A DNA stretch of 64,000 nt from Armillaria gallica. Its lineage: Eukaryota; Basidiomycota; Agaricomycetes; Agaricales; Physalacriaceae. Positions 48,195 through 57,465 of the stretch are shown here, in pieces. Where the stretch lies: the NCBI GenBank assembly GCA_037576215.1, contig JBANDB010000010.1, positions 1-64,000 on the forward strand, given 5' to 3'. The notes under the pieces are model-generated. The model saw only the letters and a list, made by a program, of their open reading frames with translations. It had not been told where the DNA came from and made no database searches. Each line of letters starts with the position of its first letter. Positions within the stretch are counted from its first letter, which is position 1. Position numbers and translations under genes: made by a program.

Positions 48195-49211
48195 AGAAAG
48201 CTGGTATTGCGCCTGTTAGAGCCATTGTATATTCCTATAATTAGTTAAAGCATGTTCAAGTATCCTACCAGACTTTACTCATCCCAAACACTCAGTCTAC
48301 CACCACCTCGATATTGTCTTAGAGCTGGGGAGGTCGATTGGACCAGATGCCGAACGGCAAGTTGTTTGTTGTTGATTGACATGTTGGACTTTGCGATTGC
48401 GTCCTTGCCTCCTCCCACTCATGGTCCCTGTGTTCTCGCTCAGCCCTGTTCTAGTTCTGGTCCTTGGTTCTACCTCGTCTGATTGGATCACACTGGGTCC
48501 TGTGTGCTCTGCTTGGTTCTGGCTGCTGGTGCTTGGTTCGGAGTCTCCGAGGGGACTGGTTTCTTTTGGAGCGACACATACATATGGCGAGGGTGCAGCG
48601 TGGTTGAGCTATGGTCATTTCATGTGAGCGATATCCTTTCTTCTCATTCTCGTTTCTATTCATAGGAATTTCCAGGTTGATGGGTAGTGGCGCTCGACAG
48701 TGGTGAATGCACTGTGACGTGGCAAGAAGAAACCTAAGCGACACCATAAACATATGTGTACGTTTGTTTGCCAGTCGTGTGGTGTATATCTCATGTATTC
48801 TAAGTTATATAGTGTCCACGATGGTACGCTGAGGATGTTTGGTCAGTCGGAGGCAGCTAAACAAGATCAACTACATTTACAAGGTCTAAAGCATGGTTCT
48901 ACGAACGTTGACAGAGCAGTATGTACAATAGCTTTGGAATGAATCAATGTATAGTAGAAATAAAAGTGTTCTTATGTGCATCTTGCCATGTATTCTACCA
49001 AGGAATGCGAGCTGCGAGCAACAATGAGGCTGAGGGTGGGTGACATAAAGGGTGATCCACATGTCATGGATCTGTTAGAAAATCGCTGAAACATTGTTAA
49101 CAATTCACCAAAATCATAATCCGCTGCTGCCTCGGATTTTAACAATTGATTGATGTTCCGCTAACCATTTGTCAGATCGGATTTTGTTGACGAATCATTA
49201 ACGAGAGCCAG
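48195..49211. other. Non-coding 3' region of the CACTA-like element
   Basis: About 1 kb. No frame I can support. The last 150 bp carries TTAACAATT and TTTGGTGAA-type words that recur, partly inverted, at the left end, as expected of transposase binding sites. Confidence 0.5.
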
Positions 49212-49219
49212 TGGGTGTG
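49212..49219 (+). repeat. Right terminal inverted repeat of the CACTA-like element
   Basis: TGGGTGTG, followed by TA. Confidence 0.8.
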
Positions 49220-49822
49220 TACCATCTTCTTCCAGAAGTTGGAACGCGAAGCCAAGCTAGCCGGAAGGCTGACCGACACTGGGGAATGAGAAACGATGGT
49301 CCGAGCCATGCAACAAGGGGTCCCTACAAGTTACACCACCTTTATCACCAACATTGGATATGGGATACCACACACCTACAGTGAATGGAAGGAGCGCATC
49401 CTACGCATGTACGAAGAATGGCAGTGCAACTACGTTTACACACAGACTCATGGCCTTGACCCACGACAAGACCGATGCCCTGGGAACCAAAAGCAGATTA
49501 CTGCCACCAGTAGTAAGAACCCCACTACAGGTGGTGTGACAAGTTCCTCGACACGCAAGGAGACCACCGACAATAAAGGCCGAGACGCAGGTGGACAATG
49601 GATAGCCAGACCGGGCACAACGTACGAGGGAGCAGGACAACCCATGGAGATCGATGCAGTGAAGAAGAAGCAGTGAGCAGAGGGGAGGTGCTTCAGGTGC
49701 AACGAGAAGGGTCACCTCAGCAAAGATTGCCCCCACAAGGGGCAGAAGAAGGAGGTACGTGCACTGGAGGTGGTTGAAGAACCACTCTCTGTGGACACTG
49801 GAATCAAGGAGGTAAAAGAGTA
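49220..49822 (+). pseudogene. Gypsy element 2 gag, 3' part with zinc knuckle
   Basis: Continues as FFQKLEREAKLAGRLTDTG, VRAMQQGVPTSYTTFITNIG, TYSEWKERILRMYEEWQ, a Thr/Ser-rich linker, PMEIDAVKKKQ, and the knuckle CFRCNEKGHLSKDC. It ends VKE before a stop at 49822, at the same point as in element 1. Confidence 0.85.
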
Positions 49823-51300
49823 GGTCGTCAGGAGTTCGATTCCTCTGCGGTGACCAAGGACTTACATATGGATGCGCACCCTCTTCCCACTGGACGGTCT
49901 CACTTCTTTTTACATACAGACAATTTTACTACCACGCATTCGGCTATACCCCATCCCCCACGTGCGGGGACAGTTTTTACTATGACTTCTGTTGATATGA
50001 ACAATACACAGTCTAAGTGCCAATTACCGACTTCTACCAGCACACCCTTATTAGAATCGACGAACCGATACAATGTCCTTCAGGACACAGACTTTACTAA
50101 TGAATCTGTAGATGTCTCCCCACAATGGGGGATAGCTGTGGGCTCCCATATGTGTGCCGAAGTGAGGGAAACCTCAGCAACACGACTGGCTAAATGACTG
50201 GCAAGTAACTCAGTACGAGTGAACGCATCAATCAAAAAGGCGACCACCATATCGCCACCTATCTTAATGGCGAAGCCCCAGTTGAGCAGCTCTACAGTCA
50301 AGGAAACAGGCATTGCACCCACTGCCCCTCAGGGCAGCTCCTCGACCAGTGGGACGCACATAGTGATGAAGGCCTGACTGGATAGGGCAGAGCAAGCACC
50401 TAGTGCAAACTCTGAGAAAGCCTCTTCACATGACCGCGAAGTGCCCGTGCAAGCAGGGGATACAGAGGAACACAGGAACAAGACCTGCGACAACAAAGGC
50501 ACCCTGGGGGTGAGCCCAGTGGTGTATTCCACTTCCCAAATCAGAGGACCCAAGGGAACAGGATTGCAATCCAATCCCAGTGCCATCTCAGGCCGAGGGG
50601 ATAAGGACCAGGCTGGTAAGACCGTTCATTCAGCACAAGTCAAGTCCGCTGCCTCCACACATATTAGTGGCCAAGATCAAGGTGGCCCCCTTGGAAAAAA
50701 CCATTTGGCCTGACCCAATGCCCCCTTGGGACACCCTGAAACCCCTGCAGGATCAAGAATCGACAGTGGCTACAGAATCCCTTCGTTAGGACAACTGTCG
50801 ACCTCAGGCAAGACAGCTGAAAGGAAGGAAGCCACTAGTGCCCAGGCAGTAGAAAGGGAGCCTCAGGTAACCATGATTGAAGTTCCCAATGATGAAGACG
50901 ATACATCTTTCCAAAAGTGGCTCGCCACTGGCAGCCTGATGATCTCCCCAAAACCCCGAACCATAATGCTTCTGACTCTGCCCGAATCACCCATGAGGGT
51001 GATGAAGTTGCTCCCTAATGAGGGGGTCGAGGTGACCTCACCAATGGTAGCTAAGCCCATAGTGGTTAGTGCGAAGGTTCAGGAGGTCCCTCACCAATGG
51101 ATGAAGCCTTTCAAAGTAGACTGGACACTACAAGCAGTCCAGGAAGGGCACAGCAACAATGCAGCCCACGCTGCCCTTTGCGTATGGATACACAAAGACC
51201 GATTCGGAGAGCTCACCAACAAACTTCTCCAATTCCTCTGCCAGGGAGGCGAACTGGCTCGAGAAAGCCTCTACGAGCTCCACAAACCGATCTGCTACAT
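49823..51300 (+). pseudogene. Gypsy element 2 spacer ORF between gag and protease
   Basis: Conserved with element 1 (NESVDVSPQWGIAV; a block with VTMIEVPNDEDDTSFQKWL; EGVEVTSPMVAKPIVVSAKV; ELTNKLLQFLCQGGELARES). Frames are broken. No recognisable domain. Confidence 0.55.
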
Positions 51301-51767
51301 CTGAGGCATGTCAGGAGACTTCATGGTCAATGTGACCATTGAACCATGCACAGGACAACAGGTCCTCAGTACGAAGGTGCTGATCAACAGCAGCTGTACA
51401 GGAAGTGCCATCAATAGCACCTACGTATGCGAACATGGAATCAACATGAAGAAAGCGATAGTACCCATTCTGGTCTACAACGCTGATGGAACCTACAACC
51501 AAGGCGGGGATATTACCAAGTTTGTGGAACTCTGTGTAATGACTGGAGAGCACCGTGAGCATATCAACCTCGCAGTCACCAACCTCAGAAAGAAGGACAT
51601 CTACCTTGGCACATAGTCAAAGGATTCAAAATTGAAACCAACAATGAAGATGACAAGATGGACGATGGATATGGAGGAGAAGCACATGGGATGTACCAAC
51701 CCGACTTCCCAGATGACCGAACAGGACCTTAATAGCAGTCAGGACGCCTGCCTTAACGAGGGAGTAA
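51301..51767 (+). pseudogene. Gypsy element 2 protease fragment and truncation junction
   Basis: GDFMVNVTIEP, TKVLINSSCTGSAIN (Asp of the DSG site now Asn), NADGTYNQGGDITKFVEL, INLAVTNLRKKDIYLGT, then a stop. In gypsy pol this is followed directly by HDWL and reverse transcriptase. Here only about 130 bp remain before the polypurine tract at 51755-51767, so about 4 kb of pol has been deleted. Confidence 0.75.
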
Positions 51768-52904
51768 TGTTACGATTTTTCCACTTTTCCTTATCTTATC
51801 TTATCTCAGCACCTCGGCACACACGTGATTACCAGTGCTAAACCAGATGACTTCAGCATTCCTGCTGCAACATATGGTTACAGACAGATTTCTTGACAGG
51901 TATCGTATGACTCTCACATTTTCAATGCTATCTTTAGACACAGACTTTTCATATATAAGAACCTTAGCTATCAGCCATGTACCCTAGCTTCTAGCTAAGT
52001 TAATACATACCGGACTTAACTCTCAACCTTCTTGCTACGTGTTAACCGCTTGCACTCATGGTCTGTGAGTATTGCCACCTCTAACGTCCTGTCCGAAGTG
52101 CAAGACAACATTGGGTTTGTGCTTACAGTCGCCTCTGAGATAACCCATACTTGTATTAACCCATACTCTGCTGTAACCCATAGGTTTCATTGTCCACTGA
52201 GCTTGTTTGCAGGTAAAATGAGTGCATAACCCATAACTCTGCTGTAACCCATAACCCATAGCTATTTTCAAAAATTCCCTCTGTATAGACCCATAATTAA
52301 CACATAATGTTGGTCAGATAGTGCAGTTGCTAGCTTGTGCCATGAATATATTACTTGTTGTGGGTTCAAACCATACTATTTGTGATATTTTTGAGAAATG
52401 CAGACTGCTATACACATTTACAGCTCCTTCCTTTTCAAGTTGGAGTAAAATTTCACCTCTTTCCCGAGCGAAGCCTGTTAACAGTGGCTCTGATTTTTTG
52501 TCATTTGTAGTCTTGCAGCAACTTCCCTTCCACATGGCTGCCATCCACTTCCATCTCATAAAGAGGCCCTGAAGGCTGTTTCAATCCTTCAAAAATATGA
52601 TGGCAACCTGGATGACCCTTATCTTTATTAGCTTGAAGGAATTCTGGCCTCATTTGGTCAGCAAACACATCTTAAAGAGGCTTGCTCATTAAAGGATACT
52701 GAAATTACAATGTATTTTACTTCTAATTAGGCTTAGAATACAATTTACATATCATAGTGGCCTTTGAAACCCTCAGGAGACACCCTACAATGACCTCTGC
52801 AACAACCTATACTCTGTAGTAACCCATAGCCCCAGGTTTCCACCAAGGGGTATGGGTTATTACAGAGGTGACTGTACTTGTTTCACCCGAGTCCAGGCAT
52901 AACA
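51768..52904 (+). repeat. 3' LTR of gypsy element 2, with a TIR element inside
   Basis: TGTTACGATTTTT...GGCATAACA. TATATAA at 51952 and self-priming segment AGCTTCTAGCTAA at 51986-51998, again 34 nt apart. Confidence 0.88.
52126..52874 (+). mobile_element. 749 bp TIR element with TA target site in the 3' LTR
   Basis: Ends CAGTCGCCTCTGAGATAACC and its inverted partner CAGTCACCTCTGTAATAACC (25 bp TIR, 4 differences), flanked by TA on each side (52124-52125, 52875-52876). Absent from the other LTR. The words CCATA and TAACCCATA repeat near the left end. A TA duplication and CAGT ends fit a Tc1/mariner-pogo-type non-autonomous element. No intact transposase. Confidence 0.82.
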
Positions 52905-52986
52905 GATAGGATAAGTGCTGAAGATAAGATAAGGGAAATAAATAAGTTGTAACATTTCTTCTCACCACATCACCTCATCACTGCAG

Positions 52987-53933
52987 GTATTGAAAGATGC
53001 CACACTCTACTTCTTGTGTTCAGGTACATCCAGCCTGGTGACTGTAATCCCAGCAATGGACATTATCAACAAAGTTTTTGCTACAGCTGCAGTGAATGAC
53101 ACAAAATTCTCCACACCAATCTGAGCCAGTCTTCTGGTTGCTAAGCAAACCTTGAATTCATACTACTGACTCACAGATGAATCAGATGTTTATTGCATTG
53201 CTATGGGTCTGTTTCCAGCTTGGCTGAATTCTATGGCTTTTACTAATTTTTGCTTTAGTTTTTCACCCAGTTTATAAGCTGGAATATTTTGAACAAGCTA
53301 AATGGGAGATTGGTTGGATCAATGATGCAAGGGCTCTGATTAGAGAGGTATATAACAGGAAGTATAAGGATCAATACAACCCCAGTGAGGAAGAGGTTGT
53401 ACATGTACCAGCAGTATGTCAGCTGCCTAGTTCTGTCTTTCTTCTGCTGAGATATTAAATTTCTAGCCACCTACAAACTTGTTTGACAGCCTCTCAAAGG
53501 CTTCCCCACCTACTGCCACATCACAGAACAAACTCACTTAATATCTAGGAGCTCTCACTGAGAGTATGAACAATGCTATGGCATGGTAGCAAGAAAACTG
53601 CAAACTGTACTCATCACTGTCTTGTATGGTGCTTGATTATCTGTCTATTCCTGATGAGCAGACTCTTTGTGTCATGGTGGTGATCTAGTACTTATTCTTT
53701 GCCTACAGCTACATCTGTTGACATTGAACATGCTTTTAGTCATGGCTTACTCCTCCTGCCTCATGTCTGTAACCACCTCTCAGCTCAGATGATATGGGCA
53801 CTGATGTGTCTGGATGATTGGAGTCAGCTCAGTTTCATGGAGGATAAAGATATTTTAGCAGTTGCTCATCTTCCAGAGGTGCCAGAGGAAGAGAGTGATG
53901 AGAAGGGTGATGTACTCATGCCCAATGGCTAGG
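52987..53933 (+). pseudogene. hAT transposase piece 6: C-terminal region with dimerisation motif
   Basis: Starts VLKDATLYFLCSGTSSLVTV after an AG acceptor, then PAMDIINKVFATAAVNDTKF, YKLEYFEQAKWEIGWINDAR, REVYNRKYKDQYNPSEEEVV and PPTNLFDSLSKASPP. The hAT C-terminal motif SVDIEHAFSHGLLLLPHVCN and LSAQ follow, ending in an acidic tail PEVPEEESDEKGD. Several stops and an interrupted intron. Confidence 0.78.
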
Positions 53934-55634
53934 ATGCAATCTCTCATGAGGAGAGTTAAAAAGGTACATGCATGTTTATTATATCTTCTTCTTACATTGA
54001 CTTTCATGGGTTGCCTTAGGTTTGTAGCAACACTTCACAGCCATCAGGCTGTCAGTGTTGCCATTGCCATCATTATACAAATATGTAAGACCCTCACCCA
54101 CTTAGTCTCGTTCTTTAGTCTATATTCATACACTGTCTCATTGTATACCATTCCAATTATATCTTATGTGAAGTATCTATCGTTTATATCTTTTATTATA
54201 GTCTAGTAGCATACAAAGTTATACTATGTTATTCCCTTCTCAAAGTGCAATGTAGCTCACTTCTTACCCAAGCTCATTTTGAGAGATAGGTTGGGATACC
54301 TGTCCACCTGAGTGACCTGTTCCATACCCATGACCCATCATATGGGTGGCAGGTATGTCTGGGTATGAGTCAGGTATGAAAAACTTGACCTGGACCCAAC
54401 CTGGGCTGTACACTACCTGGACTAGGGACTTACCTTTAAACAAATGGCAACACACTGGAATGGAAGAGCATCAGCATTTAAAAACCAGCCCCCAGAGAGA
54501 GTAATATACTATGTGCAAAGCCCATTTTTATACTTATCTGGGATCCCTAGATGTGATATGCACTACACCACCTTTGCATCCAGCTTGCTAGAGCATAGTG
54601 CCTTTGCATGCTGGAGTTCAGCTTGCTAGTTTGATACTGAGGTTGTCCTTTGAATGAGGATGAAGGGGGAAAGGAAGAATGCAGAGATGAATTTGAATTG
54701 ACTTTTGGATCCAAAAGTCAACATCATGTAAAATGACGTGATTGGCCTGTGTGCAGGTGCCTTAGCAGAATTTGAAAGAACTTCACAAATTTTTAGTTCC
54801 TCTCACATTTCTCTCCCGCTATTCTGCTGTTTACTCCCCCTCCCAGACTCTCTACAAATTGCAACATTGTCTTGGACATGCTTTTGCTATATGCATTCTA
54901 CTGATACTACCTATGCAGTATACTATTACCAAGAAATCATGCTATAATATTTCCACCAATGTTTAGCTTCAGTTATTGATCTACTACTAGCTATCAAGGA
55001 CCTGGACTTTGCTACATAGTTTTCATACTCTCAAGTGGTGGTACAATATAGTAAATAAGTACCCAAAACATCAGTCATATCAGGATTGCAACTCAAAATC
55101 CATACCTACTGCTACTATGATATAATCTTTCAGAACCCAGTTCTGAAACCTGATATCATTGCTAGCATGTTCATGCCAGTGCTCAATGTCATAGTATAAT
55201 GTAAGTGTTGAGTGAACAAAAATCATACAACCACAGGTATTCAAACCCACAGTCTAGCCATAACAGACACTCATTCAACAGACTCTACTATATGTATTTA
55301 TTAGATTTGGTAAGATGTGAAAGATATTCAAAACCTGGCTCCAAAGATCAAGACACTAAAAGGAGTTCAAACAAAGACAAATCTGCTATTTTGCTAATGT
55401 TGGCCTTCATCCATCTTTGGCTTCAAGGTCTCACTGAAGAGAGACAACAATGTGAGCAGATTTACGAAGCAGGGGAGATATACCTTGTGTAGAAGTCAAC
55501 TATATCTTCTGCCCAGGTATTGCCATCCTCATTGACAAAATCAATGAAAATTGTTGTTAGCTTGTGATTGTATTGCTTGAGGTCAAAGCCATCACTTTGA
55601 TCTCCCCACATGGTACAGGACAATAATGTAAACC
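53934..55634. other. AT-rich decayed sequence without recognisable genes
   Basis: Short overlapping frames only (for example 54738-54947 and 55205-55492). A GGGT/ACCC-rich patch at 54290-54425 resembles the patch near 13.3 kb in composition. No terminal repeats found. Confidence 0.4.
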
Positions 55635-55780
55635 ATTGTCATGCCCACAGCATGTCTAAAGGTGTAATTTTGCAAAATGTCATACCTTGCATGTTAGCTA
55701 TACAGAGGTATTGTGAGCAGGCTGACAGTGCAAGTGGTATGTGAAGAAGCAAGGTCACTGAGGCAGAGAGCTTGTTAGGG
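55635..55780 (+). repeat. Unclassified 1.7 kb repeat, 5' fragment
   Basis: TTGTCATGCCCACAGCATGT and the next 130 bp match the start of the repeat at 18291; then homology stops at CTTGTTAGGGACG. Confidence 0.65.
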
Positions 55781-56363
55781 ACGTGCCAAATAGACAAGGA
55801 TAACTCACACAAGCAGAGGTCCACAGAGTGTGTGGGCTTTGGCGAAGCTATTAGCAATGTCACCCTTGAGCCAAAGCCCTAAGATTAGATTGTGGAGCAG
55901 AGTCCATGGAGAGCAAAGGTTTGGATAGAGTAAAGATAGTCCAATGGAGTGGAGGCCACAGACTTGGAGAGCGATAGATTAGACTTGGAGTCAGAGATAG
56001 ATTTGGCTAAACCAAGTTGATATTTGAACTGAGTATCTACAAGTAATTCTACAGTATATATATGAGTAGGTAAATCCAAGTCGGAGTCTGATGGAGGTCT
56101 GTTCACTACCAGATTCAGGTTCTAGAGTTAATATGTGAAATAGTAAAATAAAATGATAAATGAAATATCAAATGGAATAGAGTAATGGTAAGCAGTCAGA
56201 GGCCATGGAGGCTGATAGTGAGCAATGCTGGAGTTAGGATTGAGGCTGAACTGGGTGTGAAGCAGAGGCCGGTGGCATGTGCATGACATTGACAGGCAAT
56301 GGTGTCTCAAACGTGGTTAGGAAAGCCTTTGCTGAACATATTGCCAGTCTCGTGGTTTGACAA
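55781..56363. other. Possible LTR or decayed 3' part of the gag-bearing element
   Basis: Begins TGTTAGGGACGTGCC directly at the edge of the repeat fragment, which looks like an LTR end. A matching second copy was not found, so this is weak. Confidence 0.3.
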
Positions 56364-57074
56364 TCAATTATTCATGACCAAGTGCTTTACTTTGGGATAG
56401 AATTCTCGATAAAATGCTCCTAGGTCTGTGAGATTATCAACTTCTTGTGTGAATTTTCCAATAACACGCTCGAGGTTGTGTCTCTTGTATTTATGAGTGG
56501 TGCTGGCATCAGGATACTGAGCAATTACAGCATCCTTGAAATTATCATAGGTTTTGGCAGCATCACTATATTCAGGCAAGCTCTCCCAAAATTTGGAGAT
56601 GATGAGACTGGAATAGTAGATAAACCACTTCTTTTTATTGGTATCTATGTTTATGATATGACAGGTGAAAAGGCCTTTGATATCACTGATATAACGTGTC
56701 AACTTGTGTCCAGGACTGATTTCATCAATGATATTTGGAGTGCTCTTCTCCTTTCAGAAAGGCATAGATGCTGCCACCATGGCTGCTGGTTGTTGTACTG
56801 GTTGTTGTACTGGGGGCTGAATGGGTGGTTGTGCACCTGGTTGCACTATGGAGGCTGATTGTTGATTCAGATTGACTGGTGGTAAACTGGGGAAAATGGG
56901 AAAATAAGAGGTGGAAGCCTCTGCCGGTGGATCAAAAGTGAGACTTTGTTTGAAGGACTTGTCCTTGATATCAAAGTTTATGGTGGTAGCAGAATCTGGT
57001 ACTAATTCGTTGCTAGATTTGACAGATTCTTCTTGTCCAGAGACCGCATTTGCTAAACTAAGCCTTACCCACAA
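56364..57074 (-). pseudogene. Retrotransposon gag remnant of another family
   Basis: A Gln/Pro-rich N-terminus (PPIQPPVQQPVQQPA) is followed after one stop by a capsid-like part: LTRYISDIKGLFTCHII, KKKWFIYYSSLIISKFWESL, YDNFKDAVIAQYPDASTTHK, NLERVIGKFTQEVDNLTDLG, FYREFYPKVKHLV. This is the gag type common in agaricomycete LTR elements where a FFRQLED-like start precedes YVD and WE..P. No pol follows. Confidence 0.6.
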
Positions 57075-57465
57075 AAATGGTAAGGCTTGGCTAGGATTAT
57101 TCTACTATATAAGCCTACAATCAAGTGAATCTCTGTATCACTAATAGTACTGTCATAAGCCTAGCCTAGCCTAGTGACTATCCTATCTTATCCTAGCTAC
57201 TGTAATCTCTAAGCCTTAACCTACCCTAACCTCATTATCCCAAGTTCCGACACAAGCATAGCTTAGCTATAAATCCAATCCAATCATATCACTGCTGTTT
57301 TGGCTTGTGGTTGCCTCAACGTCTACCATTTGAGTGACCATGGCCACAATCTCCCTGATCTCGTATTGGGGATTCCTCTGTTGTTGGTGATGATGGTAGC
57401 TGTTTACGTTTTTGGCAGTCTTCCATCACTATTTGGTCGTCCTTCATTGTGGCTTCCTCTTCTTG

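Larger units (their letters stand above)
40552..49219 (+). mobile_element. CACTA-like DNA transposon with three genes
   Basis: 8668 bp between inverted ends CACACCCA (40552-40559) and TGGGTGTG (49212-49219), flanked by TA on both sides (40550-40551, 49220-49221). Removing the element and one TA joins gag in frame (GNKSA to TIFFQKLE). Subterminal sequence TGTTAGAAAATCG occurs at both ends (40700-40712 and 49073-49085, direct). It carries a transposase and a partner gene on plus and a small broken gene on minus. Best preserved element of the island. Confidence 0.88.
37358..52904 (+). mobile_element. Ty3/gypsy element 2, non-autonomous, carrying three further insertions
   Basis: LTRs at 37358-38272 and 51768-52904, flanked by a perfect 5 bp duplication GATAG (37353-37357 and 52905-52909). 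Removing the insertion from each LTR leaves 386 bp in both. The internal part has membrane ORFs, pre-gag ORF, gag, spacer ORF and protease, then jumps from KDIYLGT to the region before the polypurine tract (AACGAGGGAGTAA). Reverse transcriptase, RNase H and integrase are missing, so it depended on a relative. Confidence 0.9.
37058..52954 (-). repeat. Solo LTR of a third gypsy family, split by gypsy element 2
   Basis: Parts at 37058-37357 and 52905-52954 form one minus-oriented LTR (TGTTACAACTTATTT... at the right). It contains TATATAAG, then about 35 nt on, AGCTTCGAGCTAA at about 37181-37169, the same self-priming motif as in the two full elements. It sits in an intron of the hAT gene. Exact left edge and duplication unclear. 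Confidence 0.6.
15350..53933 (+). mobile_element. Ancient hAT transposon gene, exploded by nested insertions
   Basis: One plus-strand hAT transposase can be followed through six separated pieces: 15350-16111, 18056-18290, 19970-20700, 34963-35150, 36853-37057 and 52987-53933. Gaps between them are occupied by younger elements, and the protein resumes across each gap at the residue expected for the family. Stops and shifts show it is long dead. The element's own terminal inverted repeats were not located. Confidence 0.75.

Noticed and set aside
49770..49860. tRNA-like segment around GAGTTCGATTCCTC
   Set aside because: The B-box-like phrase has no matching acceptor or D arm, and it falls at the end of gypsy gag; the corresponding place in element 1 does not keep it.
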